Assembly: GCA_028554755.1 (NCBI GenBank)
Contig: JAPTOF010000005.1
Location: forward strand, 8,379,501-8,443,500
Source of the DNA: Cordia subcordata
Lineage: Eukaryota > Streptophyta > Magnoliopsida > Boraginales > Cordiaceae
Direction of reading: 5' to 3'
Length of the DNA: 64,000 nt
Below the pieces are notes generated by a model. The model did no database searches. It saw only the letters and a list, made by a program, of their open reading frames with translations, and was not told the DNA's origin. The translations under genes were made by a program, and so were the position numbers. Shown here in pieces: positions 19,453-31,512 of this stretch (its first letter is position 1; each line of letters starts with the position of its first letter).

Positions 19453-22185
19453 ATAATCATCATAATTATTTTTAGTTTGTAAGCTTCAAAAGGTTGAAAT
19501 TTTTATTATTCTAATCTCATTTAAAGTTACAAATATTTAGAAATTCATTTATTTCATACCACAAGTACTTCCAAACATTATGGGCCTGTTCAGTGCAACT
19601 AGTTGTTAGAATAGCAGCTAAAAATTATATTTTAGGTGTTAACAGATAGCTATTTAAGTAGTTCATTGAACAAAATATATTTAATGAAATTATTTGGTGA
19701 AGGCAAAATAACATAAAAGGACATTGGCATTATATTATTATTGTTATAATCATTACAATTATTATTGCTATTATTAAAATCATACATTTTATTTTGTGAT
19801 TAGATATATGATAGTTATAATGATATTCTATTATTAAAGCATAGTAGCTCAAATTATTTGCACCAAAATTATAAAAAGATATTTTTAATAGATTTAGAGT
19901 TTATTTTGTTAAAGAAAAGTAATAAATAGGCTAATAAAACTTATATTTTTTGGATATATTTTTATGTAGATAGAATTTGAAATTAATTTTTTAATTATTT
20001 TGAATTTAGATTTGTGAAAGAAAACGTGAAAATATAGAAAGAGATCGTGTAGTTGTTAGGATTGCTAGAAAGAGATTGGGGAGATGGTAGATTGCAAGAT
20101 AAATCACTAAAAATTATTATAAAACGTTAAACTTTGAATGTTTCAAAAGCTATCTAAAATAAAAGTTACTTGAAATATTATTTTACTTGATAACAATAAT
20201 TTGAAAATATAGTAAATTAGTCAACCACTAAAAGGTCTATTTGTCACAACTAGTTATTTGTTAGAATAACGAATAATTAATTGAGTAACTGATTACTGTT
20301 ATATTTTAATTATTGACGGGTAAATGACTAACCCAACAAAAATTACTTAAAAAACTATTTTTAAATATTGTCGAACAAAGACTATGTAAATAACAGAATG
20401 AAGTCTCAAGATCATATACTCAAAGCTAGTTTCCCATTCAAATGGAAGGTCTCATGTGAACGGCATCTAACTTTAAAAGATCACCACTAAGGGTGATTAA
20501 AAGAAGAAGTTTCTGTAGATAAAACCCATAGTCGTGTTTGGTATGACCCTAAAGTTGGGGGAAGCAATCACGATGTTGACTCGTCGAGCATTGGAAGGGC
20601 ATCATTACACATTTGAAAAAAAACCCATTCGATTCTTCCAACTCCAATGATTCAAAATCAAATTGACCCAGGTCAACATTATGAGAATAGATTAGTATTT
20701 TAGATCTCAGATCATATTCGACCTAAAGAGGGCACCGACTTAGTCAAGCTCTAAGATCCCCATCGACGTGGCTCCAATTTTCTTAGGATCAAGATTAAGT
20801 ACTGGAGATATGCCCTAAGTCGGCTAAGAGTTTAGCTTATACTATGATTCAACTATATCAATTCTATTGGAAATCAATTACTTGGATAGCGTGCAGGTCC
20901 TATCGAAATTCTATTGAGTAAGGGCATATAGATACTCCGCTGTACCATAAGCCAGCGCACACTACTTTCAACTGAAGAAGTAATTTTAAACATACTCTTT
21001 TTGTCGAGTCAAGTGTTAAGAGTCCAAGAAAAGAAAATCTGCAAGTTCATCTATTGTAAATTATTGATATAAAAACATATAAATTATTTACGAGTATTAA
21101 ATTTTATTTATTATAATATTATAAGAAGATACTCCCATCATTCGTAACGGCTACGTTACTTCTTCGATGTGATCATGTCTATATTTCCGGCTTTGTGGGA
21201 TAAGTCCATTTCACATCAATTCTTCTGCAACACGTTCTTGTTTTTTCCATATCAGTCGGTGCATACGTTCCAATCAAATAGTCGATGCATCATGTAGGGC
21301 TTGCTCAAAAGTGAATTAAATCATTTGATGTGAAACCAAAATGATCACCACATTGGATACTCATTTTCGCTTTGAACGCCTCGTATTGAGTTTCACGATT
21401 TCAACCAATTAATATGGGAAAGGAAATGGGACAGATCAATTGATTTCTGGTGCCCATCAATCTTACAGAACGTGACGGCAAATTTATTGGTTTGGACCAT
21501 TTTACTAATAAGTGAGGGGCTCACTACCATATCCATGTTGACGTTCATTGTAGACCAACTCCAACAACATCTCTATTTGACGTTCTATTTTATAAGTAGG
21601 AAGTTGAATAGGAAAAATATTTTTTAGTTGTACCTCTTTTCAATCCTTAAATTTTAGGGGTTAGTTAAAATAAAAAAGCTATTAGAGTGAAATTGAAATA
21701 AAAAACCTTTGAATTGGGCTTGATTGAAAGTAAGAGAACTATTGAAGTGAAACTAAAATAAGAGGTCTCTAAATATAAAAATGAACCACAACCCCTAGCC
21801 CTAAATATAGAGAAAAGAATAGATGAACCCTTGAAGTTAGCCCAATAGGCTAGGATTTATAAGTTTATAATTACTCAAGTAAAAATAAGAGAAAAAATTA
21901 ATGAAATAATAGGCTAGGATTTATAAGTTTATAATTACTCTAGTAACAAAAGAGATAAAACTAATGAAGCAAACGATAGTTGCTTAATTCTTTCCATTTT
22001 TTGGTACCTTGATGATCTTTTGAAGGTGGATTCCATTTAAATCAACTTAACATTTGATGTTCAATATTTCTAACCATTATCCTTTTAGGAATATGCTATT
22101 CATATTTTCTTTTGTTTTTCGCTCTACATTCCACTATAATAGCTTTTTGAAAGATTTATTCAAGTTGTAGTTTGAACATGAAAGA
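19453..22185. other. Long gene-poor stretch
   Basis: I find no gene. The block at about 20400-20980 is less AT-rich than its surroundings, and I suspect an old retroelement fragment, but there is no domain or terminus to prove it. Two near-identical blocks containing AGGCTAGGATTTATAAGTTTATAATTACTC occur at about 21848 and 21909, a small local duplication. Confidence 0.45.
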
Positions 22186-22311
22186 AGTAAATACATTGAT
22201 AGAAGCCTCCATTTTTGCAGAAAACGTTGGTTGCACGACTTGACACACAGTAAATACATTGATAGAAGACTCCATTTTTGCAGAAAACGTTGGTTGCACG
22301 ACTTGACACAC
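22186..22311. repeat. Two-copy tandem duplication, 63-bp unit
   Basis: Copies at 22186-22248 and 22249-22311 differ at about one position (GAAGCCTCC against GAAGACTCC). The period is a multiple of three, so short frames cross it on both strands, but no domain is seen. Confidence 0.9.
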
Positions 22312-22471
22312 CGACCCATTATGGAATCTTCGTCTTGGGTTTTCAAGCAACCTGCCGGATTATGGTTTTGCTTGCTTGCAGCTATGATGTTAATATTTTG
22401 GACTAAGCCACATGTTGACCCCAAAAAGAGAGAACCCACCAAAGAAAAAGGAAAAAAAAGGAAAACACTAA

Positions 22472-22981
22472 GAGGGTGTTTGGCTTTGCTTTTGTTTTTT
22501 AAACTGTTTATGAGTGATTGATGCTTAGAAGCACATAATAAATAAATAAATAAGTATTTATAAGCGATTGATGCTTATAAGCATATAATAAATAAGTAAA
22601 AAAGTGTTTGAATAAAATGTGCTTAGAAGCTATCGACATGTTTGGTAATATATGTTTATAAGTAGGTTGTATTTGTTAAATATTAAGGGTATTCATTTTT
22701 GTATTTTTAAGGGGTATGAATGTATTTTATTTGGTCAACTCTCATGACTTATAAGCACTTAAAAAAAATTTTTGAGGGAGGTGATACTTTTTTTGACTGC
22801 TTATAAGTCAATTTTGCTTGCTTATAAATAAAATTTACCAAACACGTAAATCTTATTTTTCTACTTGTGTTAAATAAGTTTGACTAGCTTATAAGCATAA
22901 AATTCACCAAACATGTAAATCTTATTTTTTTGCTTGTTTTAAGTCAGTTTGACTAGCTTATAAGCATACCCAAACACCCTC
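22472..22981. mobile_element. Tourist-like MITE, family B, large copy
   Basis: Ends GAGGGTGTTTGGCTTTGC and, inverted, CCCAAACACCCTC. A perfect TAA duplication lies at 22469-22471 and 22982-22984. It is 510 bp, non-coding and full of CTTATAAG blocks. The right part holds an internal tandem duplication of about 65-70 bp (around 22838-22976) containing ACCAAACAYGTAAATCTTATTTTT, so one terminal domain is doubled. Confidence 0.85.
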
Positions 22982-22984
22982 TAA

Positions 22985-25900
22985 GGGATATGTGCCATTA
23001 TGGGATCAAGAACTTATCCTAACTAAACTATTTTTTATTAATGTTTTAATATTATATCTTAATCACTAGTTTATTATGATTATCTAAAATACCTTTGTTG
23101 ACTTTCACATATGTAAATTATTAATGGGTTACTAATTCATTTAGTCCTTTATCTTTGACCCTTTCAACAATCAAAGTTCTTTTATTTTTAAAATACGAAA
23201 AATTAATGTTTTATCTTTGTAAATTGAGATGTCATTATTCTTCAGGTCAAAAATCGTAAACAAATAGCAATTAAACATGTGACACACACGTGAATTAATG
23301 ACATGGGTATATGCAGTTTGGTTGGGTAGGTTTAAAATAGAAAAAGCTTATGTCTACTAAATTTTTTTAATATGTCTAAATTATTAATTTTTTGACATTT
23401 TTTACTTGAGAACTATTGGTGTCACAAATTATAAAACTAAAGGACTAATTTATCATATTTAAAAAAAAAAGAAATAAATGAGTTATTAACGCATCATTAA
23501 TTAAGAGAGGATCGTGACTCACCACTTTAGAATGACGGAGATAGATGGATAAAGGCCCTGAAGTATGGGGAGGACCCGAGGGGATTCTTAATGATTGGAA
23601 TATATTCGTGCACTAGGACACATTAATCTTTAAGCTCAAAATTGTAACAGTGTTTTGCACATTCAACTATCATTGGAGGTTCTTCTTGGTTTCGTTAAAG
23701 ATTCATTGGCTTTGTGAAGGTTAAATCTAATTAATTGATTCAAAATGTTTGAATATATTTTTTTTTGGCAAATTCCTCACCCCAAAATCCAATCCCCATC
23801 CCTATGAGATTTGTACTTAGGACTTCATATTTGGGCAAAGGTAATTTCAATCGTTTGAAATATCCTTAATTACAAAATGTTTGAACATATGATAATAATA
23901 ATAGTGAAGTTTTGGAATCCACCTTGACACTCTACTCTTACACACCTTATAAAGATTCATCACCAACTACTAACTAGTCGATGCAGTGACCCTAATTAAG
24001 TGATTAAGAATATTTAAACTTTCGATAATTGTAATAGTAAAATTAAGTTATTATAAACTAAAGACAAATCTCATACACAACCTATGTAGGGCAACACCTC
24101 ACAATTTTTACAAGGTCCCAGTAGATATTTGTAGTCATTGAATAAAATATATTCGAATAATAATTGAAGAATATCAAGAAATATATTTGTATTGTTTAAT
24201 AGGGAATTATTTAAATTAAGAAATTGACATAATTCATGAGATATTTTTTCAATTTTTAACTTAGCCAAGAGTATATTTGTAGCTTTTTCTCAAATCAGAC
24301 AAGAAATTGTGCACTACTTTTATAATTAAATAGAGAATATGCTCTAACCTACTTGAATTTTTTCATTGTTGACAAGTGAAATTGCAATCTAAGTGCGTCT
24401 TTTAGCTCTCTACTATTCCTAATGTAACATAGAAACCAACAGCTAGGGCTAGTTAACAATTTCTTTTTAAAACCACAGGGGTGTATAAACACGTTTCAAA
24501 ATTATTTTTAAAAAATACAATTTTAGCAAAACACAAAAAATAAAATATATTTTAGGCTACAATAAATATTCATCTTCAAGAAGTAGAACTTCAAGAGGCA
24601 GTTTGATCAACCACTATATAGCCTTTTCAATAGAAATCCTACAAAATATGGTGTTTGTCTCCACCATTATCTAACCCAACCAAACCAATAAACTTGTAAG
24701 TTGGTGAGTGGAAGCTATTTCTTTATATTTGTTGACTTGGTCAAAGGCTTTTTGTTATTTCTTGAAGTTTCACTTATAAGAGAAATCGTATAATAAGTGT
24801 TGGTCACTCACCAACCACAATTATCTTGTTGCTTCTTTTACTTCCATAGAAAGAAAGAAATATATTACTGCTTTAGGCAGAAATTAGAGGATTAGTCATA
24901 ATCAAATTTTAGTTTATAATATCACCATGTTGAAGACAACCTAACAATATTTAGTGCTTAATTCAAATAAAGACAAGGTGTATGATAATTATAAGAGCGG
25001 TAGTGATGATTAGTTCATCAACAATGATATACAATTCTAGGCTCGGACATGACATTATCTATTCTAGTTCTTATCTTGATTTTTGCCAAATTGTTGTTGT
25101 GAAACAGTGAATAAGATGTTTGGTTATCACAATCATTTGATATAAATATCATCCTATGACACCGCAAAAGGGTTTATGGTTCAAGCCTTTCCTTAATCCT
25201 CTGGCTTTGGTTAATCACCTACTTTTCTTTCATTCACTCTTCAGGGAATTTGAATTGTTTCCTAACCATTAGCGACAATTATTTATTAATACAATAAATA
25301 AATAAACTGATGTTTTCTCTATAAATTTAAGCTTTTAAATAAAGAGGTAATTTAACATGGTATCAAACTTAAAAATCAAAGAGTCTCGCGTTTAAAACTT
25401 ACCGTCACCTATTTAAAAAAGGTGGTATCCTAACAATATTCCTGGTGCTGCATCCTAAGTGTCGAAGAATTAAAAGACTTTGCTTAATTCGGACTACACC
25501 CCCTATCCAATCTACTTGCCCTCAAAAATAGGCCCGAACTTTGTTATACCAAGCGAACTACAACCTAGAGGCCGGAGGTCACTATTTTCAATAAACGCGC
25601 CTCCTCAAGATCAATCACGTGTAATTCCATTTAAAGTGAATTTCTCGTTATAAGAAAACAATCTAAAATTTAACACATTGAGTTAATTGGCAAGTGGCTG
25701 CCACAGCGAATCAAAATAGTAATCACTATAAATGACCACATTTTTTGAACTGAAGAGATTGACAAGTGAAACGTAATCGAGAATTCGAGAAATGAAGTCA
25801 AAAGACAAAGATGTCACTCGTTTAATGTCCCCAGCAACATCAACATCAACATCAAAACTAGTACAATATTCTCTTCTATCAGTTCTCTATATATATTCTT

Positions 25901-26995
25901 GATTTGTATTACTTGTAGTAGTTATCCGACGTCTATCTCCCAAGGGTCTCTCTCACCCAATGTCCTTTTCAAAAGTTAGGACAAATTATTTCAAAAATAT
26001 GTTCTTTGTATTTTTTCTTTTTTTCTTTTTTTTGTTGAAAGGCAAAAAGGGGGGGGGGGGGTGGAAATGGGATCATTTTCGCACCACACGTTCATTGAAT
26101 CCCGCGGACTCTAAATAGGAAAACACTAATCACGATTGTCCAACAAAAGATACAGATGGATCACAAGGTTCACATGTATTACCAAACTTTGATTTATGAT
26201 TTAGTCATGTGCTTTAATTGTTGGTGTGACATCATCCCAGTTTGTGGTGCGCGCTCGAATAATGATTTGAATTTGAATACAACAAGAATTAGGTTAAAAG
26301 TGATGGTAAAAAGAGAAACATTAGAAGAATACGAGTATTTACATTTTCAGAAGCATCTCTCTATGAGAAATCTTTTTTATTAATTAAAAACTGCTAAGCA
26401 GAGAGCAAAATTGGAATTCTGATAGCAAATGATGCCGAAGGTTTAACTAAATAGCCTAAAGAAGCACTTAGGGTGAGGCATAGTCCTAATTAAATTCCAA
26501 ACAAGGCCTTATATTAAGTGTATGTTTTATATATCTTTTTATTTTTTAAAGTAAAACAAAAGAAAAAAATAATAGAGAAAGTAATTCAATAGAAGTATTT
26601 AACAAAAAATTTACAATCAAATAGAAATAAAGAAATAATTATTTTTTTACAAGGAAAATCTAACAGAGTTCGAACACCAATTAACAAATATTGGATGCAC
26701 AGTATATTTCTATATTGAATACCAAATATATAAGTCAAGGACTCTCCATTAAAGCAAGAGATTGAGGTCGAACTTAGATCATGAGTCGCACTTGACTTCA
26801 ACTCTTACCACTAATGTAGTGAATTAACTTTAACGAACATAGACGAAATATACCGTGAGAGATCCCCGTGATCATGTGTCCATTGTGCATGTCCACTAGA
26901 CATCACTTACAAAATGTTAAGATTACTATAAGAAGAAGAAAACTTCCACCTGGTTTTAGCTATCTACTAGAAGAAGAAAGCAAAAACTTCTTGAG
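22985..26995. other. Long gene-poor stretch
   Basis: Four kilobases with no supportable gene, RNA or element. Frames of 65-75 codons (24071-24268 -, 26156-26383 +, 26586-26801 -) have no domains. A run of 13 G lies at 26049-26061. Old decayed repeats may be present but cannot be classified by eye. Confidence 0.5.
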
Positions 26996-27117
26996 ATAAG
27001 AAGCGGTGGTGCCACATGGTATCTATCACTTTTAGACGATTTCTTTTTTTTTTTTAATAAGAAGCGGTGGTGCCACATGGTATCTATCACTTTTAGACGA
27101 TTTCTTTTTTTTTTTTA
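26996..27117. repeat. Two-copy tandem duplication, 61-bp unit
   Basis: The unit containing GAAGCGGTGGTGCCACATGG and ending in a T run plus AATA is repeated exactly, with copies starting at about 26996 and 27057. The identity points to a recent event or an assembly duplication. Confidence 0.9.
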
Positions 27118-28322
27118 ATAAAAAAAAAAAACTCATAATCCAGCCAAACTTGTCCCTCGTTGTTCACAGTTTTCAGCTACCGATAGCGACGTGTATGAAA
27201 TAATCGTTTCATTGAGCTATTAGTGTAACTGAATCCATTAAAGATAGCCAAACTATTAGCTAACTCAAGCTGCCACCATGTATTATATATGCGTACATTT
27301 AATAGCTTAATTTAGTAGATTAACAACTAGCAACAGTTTGTGCTCTCTTTCGGTTTGAATTAGCTCCTTCCGATTATATTTTAACGGAACTAAAAGAAAA
27401 TATAGACAATTTAACTTTTCAAAGCTATCACTCCAATAAAAAGAAACCCTAGTCAAAAAGATAGAAATATAGTGAAATCACCTTTCTTATTCTTTTCTTG
27501 GATCCCGTTACTAAGAAGATGCTTACTTCTTAATCCCAAATGTTAAAGCTAGTTATCATTAATGATTCAGGTTCAATAGCTAATCTATTAATTGACTCTA
27601 TGTTAATATTTAAATTTTCTTGGTATCCTCTATTTCAAAATGCTTAATTTCATGATTATAATAGTAAATCAAGTCTTATTATTTCAATACGTCTTCTTTA
27701 CGGTTTTAATAACGTGAAATTGTGACTCGGAAAACCATGCAAATAAATCTAAGAGAGAGATTTATCAAGTCAAATACAAGTGGAAGGGCCACCTTATCCT
27801 ATCTTTATAAGTAGTTTAGTTTACCCCAAATAAGTTAGTATAACGATATAGAATCATCACGACCGAAATCATTGTTGTTCTTGTACTCGTGAAACTCAGT
27901 TGGTTAGCTCCAACAATCTACCATCTATTTGTTGGTCGAACCAAACCCCCTCCCCAACACTAAGATCATGTTTACTCTCCATCAAGTCTATGTATTTATT
28001 TCCAAGAATAAAGTACTTTGTGTAAACATTAAACAGAATACATAGAAAACAAAATTCTTATGAATAAGTAAAGTCTAATTCTAGAATAAAAGTATAAGTC
28101 CAAACAAAAAGTAAAAAAATTATTATAATTGTAAATTTTTTAGTGATAGAATGAAGAAATTCCGAACAAAAGAAGATTAACTCCTACTGGAAACTAGAAG
28201 TCATCATAAGGCTAAATGGCCTTATATTGCATCCAACTGAACAAAAAAGAACTATAACTGTCATAAAAACAAAACATGTCACTCCAAAAAGAAAAAAGAA
28301 CAATGACTATACAGGAAATAAG
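27118..28322. other. Intergenic, no gene seen
   Basis: AT-rich. No frame, element end or RNA that I can support. Confidence 0.5.
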
Positions 28323-28331
28323 AAATTTAAA

Positions 28332-29582
28332 GGGATTTTTTTGTTAACGGACCACTTGTATTATAGTGAAATCACGTCGTTAATACTTGTATTTCCAAAA
28401 CTCTCTACTTACCCCCTTGTATTTTTTCAGAACTTGTATGAATACCCCTTCCATAAAGTTTTCCATCCATTTTAACGGGAAGTATACTACAAGCGCCAAA
28501 AATAAGAGTACGCTTTGTTTTTTGCCGTCAATTGCACATGAACTCCTTGTGTTTATTTTTTAATTGATTAATCATATTTCAAAAAATAAAATAAAATCAT
28601 CACCCCACCCCCACAGCAGCCCCCATCACCACCACCACCATGTCTTTCATTGCCGACAAGCATCCTCTTCTTCTCCGATCTATACCCCCTGCGTTTATCT
28701 TTGTAATTGATTCACCATACTCCAGAATAGGAAAAAAAAATTAAAATCACCACCCGTACCCCCCATCAGCAGCCCTCGCCACCACCACCACCACCATGTC
28801 CTCCGCTGTTGACCCACAAGAAGAATCTCTTATTCTCCGATCTATATTTTTCTAATTGATTCATCATGGTTCAAAAAAAAAAATTAAAATCACCATCCCA
28901 CCCCCACTAGTGGGCCTCGACCCATCACCACCGTGGCCTCCGCCACCGACCCATGACAAGAGTCTTTGGATTTAATATGTTTTTAATAAAAATTGTAATG
29001 CGACTTTAAAGAGTATGTTATTTTACTGAACCGTGTCAACACGAGGTGTTACTATAGATTTAGTGACTTAATCCAATTACGAAGTAGTGTAATCCATATT
29101 TTAACATTCAAAGGCCATGACTTTTTGCATAAAGTAATTCTAATTTTATAGCTTATTCAAAATCAAAGCCATGAGAAGTAATTGTTGTTGATGTGAAAGT
29201 AGAATTTGTTAATGGGATTTGTGATGAAATGCTTAAAGATTATCATTTTTTTGGATGAGAACAAGAGAAAAACTGTGATTTGGTAGGGGTGGGGTTGTTT
29301 GGCCTGGTAAAGAAGAAGATCTTCTTCTTTTTTTTTCCTTTTTTTTTTTTAATTTTTATATTTTTTTAAATAAAATAAGGACAAAATGGACTTTTGTTAA
29401 AATATGATCATGGAAAAATGGACCTTTCATAATATCTGTTAATGAGTTGACAGAAAAATGGTATTTGGGGTGCGTTTGCAAGTTTCGAAAAAATAAAAGA
29501 GGGTAAGTAGAGAACTTTGAGAACATAAGGACTAGAGATGTAGTTTCGCTGTAATACATGGGATCCATTAGCAAAAAAATCC
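28332..29582. mobile_element. Mutator-like element with long inverted ends, non-autonomous
   Basis: The termini are GGGATTTTTTTGTTAACGG and, inverted, GGATTTTTTTGCTAATGG. Similarity continues inward for about 150 bp (for example TCTCTACTTACCC on both arms). The flanks carry a perfect 9-bp duplication AAATTTAAA (28323-28331, 29583-29591), the Mutator target length. There is no transposase. The interior at about 28550-28975 holds three diverged tandem units of roughly 145 bp, each with a CACCACCACC block followed by TTCTCCGATCTATA. Total length is 1251 bp. Confidence 0.82.
28550..28975. repeat. Three-unit internal tandem repeat in the Mutator-like element
   Basis: The blocks AATTGATT, AAAATCACCAYCC and CCACCACCATGTC recur about every 141-149 bp. 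It is GC-richer than its surroundings, including the element's own arms, which suggests captured sequence later duplicated. No reading frame crosses all units. Confidence 0.65.
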
Positions 29583-29591
29583 AAATTTAAA

Positions 29592-29622
<31 letters not shown>

Positions 29623-30604
29623 AACTCTACAGCACCAAACATGTGGAGAAGAGCCTTCAAGACGAAAGGAAAGATTGATAGGAAAGAAGGATGTTCCCTT
29701 CAAATCTATACATGGATCAAGATTTTCTCCATACTAATATTTGCTCTAATATTCTAATAATAAATTTCAAATCATAAAAGAGAAAGTAAAATCTTAAATT
29801 TTTTAATAAAATAAATGATTCAAATATAGTATTAGTATGTTAGAATACAATCTTGATTAAGAGAGAATCTAAATCCATTATAGATAACACCAATTAATCA
29901 ATTCACAAATAATTTCTCCAATCATGGAAGTAAGTTCCCCAGTTGTAATCAGAATTCCAGATTGCCAATAGAAACCATGCATGCGTGTATATATATATAT
30001 ATATGAATTTTTGACAGATCAAATTTAATCCTCGGCCAAACTTGAATCTTTAGCTGTCACCTCATTTTCCATTAGCTGTCTGTCACGCTAGCCCCACTGT
30101 TGGGAATCAAAACATTTTCCCCTACACGCACTAACCCAATATTTTAAATGCCGCACGTGCGGCTGCACGGACGGTCAAATGCTTCCCCTCCAAGTGCCCA
30201 CACGTGTTTGGTGGCCCTCTTTTCCTCCACTGTTTCTACGCTGTTTCACGTTCTTATTTTGACTCCCCAATTGCGGGGGGGGGGGGGGGGGGTGGGGTGG
30301 GGTGGGGAAGCTTTCCGTGCCTTTGACCGTGTTTGGTGTCACAAATTAGTTAATTTGAGATCAATTTCACACTGAAAGAAGTTGTCCCCTAACGATGCCC
30401 ACTAATAAAAGTTGAAGACGAACTTCACTCGTAATTTGAATTTGATTTAGTTCTTTATCTTAAGTTAAATACCTTTGATTTAATAACTAGTGCACAACAT
30501 AAGAGTTGTACTGTGCATTCGAAGTTTGCCAGTTAATAGTTAAGCTCCGCAATGTGTTTTGGTGGTCAAACTCTGTTAATTAAGTTTCTCGTTACAAATA
30601 TATA
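29592..30604. other. Intergenic with simple repeats, no gene
   Basis: Contains a (GA)n run at about 29598-29623, (AT)n at about 29987-30003, a GC-richer pocket at 30145-30330 and an 18-base G run at 30275-30292. No gene is supported. Confidence 0.55.
30150..30163. promoter_or_regulatory. Perfect 14-bp palindrome containing a G-box
   Basis: GCCGCACGTGCGGC is a perfect dyad centred on CACGTG, the plant bZIP/bHLH G-box core. A second CACGTG-like block (CACACGTGTTTGG) follows at about 30200. No gene start is seen within 3 kb downstream, so function is unproven. Confidence 0.4.
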
Positions 30605-31512
30605 TATGGGTGGAAATTCGGATTGGGTACCCGAATCCGAATCCGATCGGGTGGGAAAAAAATGCAAAAATTTCGGATTCGGATATTATCCGAATTCAAT
30701 ATCCAAAAAAATATCGGATATCGGGTAGTAGATCGGGTAGTTTTTTCCTACCCAAACCCGATCCGAAAAACCCGAAAAAAAATACACATACCATTCCATA
30801 GTAAATTATTCATCATAATATTCTAATATAACACATATATAAACACACATTTTATATAATGCATTAATATTAAAATGTACAATTAAAAAAAGAGAAAAAA
30901 AAGTATTCTACAAAAGTAATGAGAAGTTAAATAACATAATTAAGCTATTTGTAAATAAATTAGACAACTGAATTGAATAATATAATTAGAATTAACAAAA
31001 TATAACATTAATTTAGCATAAATATTTGTTATGTTTAAGTTAGATAAATGTGGAAATATATTTGTATAGTTAATATTTATTAATTTTTCCTTTTTGTTTG
31101 GTTCGTAGTTATGATGGAAATATCTTTATATTTTAAAAAGAGTTGATTTGTCTATCGTCATTTTGAACAATCTCTTTTCTTTTATTGGAGCCGATGCTTA
31201 CTTTTGAGCATCGTGCTATTTGTGTACATGGATATAATTAGTTTGACTATCAATGAATGTATTTGCTTACTTACTGCAAATATATATATATATATATATT
31301 AAACAATTTTGTATTTTTTAGCTTCATAGAAATGTCGGCTATCCGAACATCCGAATCCGAAAAACCCCGGCATCCGAAAAATTCGATATCCGGCCGGATA
31401 GTTACTATTTAACTACCCGATCGGGTATTTTTTCCCACCCGAAACCCGAAAAACCCAAACCCGAACCCGAAAAAATCGATTATCCGAAAATCCAATCCGA
31501 TTTCCACTCCTA
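30605..31512. mobile_element. Non-autonomous hAT element with CCCGAA subterminal arrays
   Basis: Inverted ends TATGGGTGGAAATTCGG and, inverted, TAGGAGTGGAAATCGG. Dense GGGT/CCCGAA/ATCCGAA repeats lie at both ends (about 30615-30780 and 31330-31500), and the AT-rich middle has no coding capacity. TAGG.GTG ends with subterminal arrays are hAT-like. The 8-bp target cannot be read because the element sits in an AT microsatellite. Length is 908 bp. Confidence 0.7.

Noticed and set aside
20400..20980. A gypsy fragment suggested by its composition
   Set aside because: No LTR end, primer site or protein domain could be found to support it.
22134..22442. A 102-codon - strand frame with a repeated protein segment
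   Set aside because: The repeat comes from the 63-bp tandem DNA duplication. There is no domain or signal.
28560..28975. CRISPR-like spaced repeats
   Set aside because: The three units are about 145 bp, diverged, and lie inside a plant Mutator-like element. There is no short repeat and spacer pattern.
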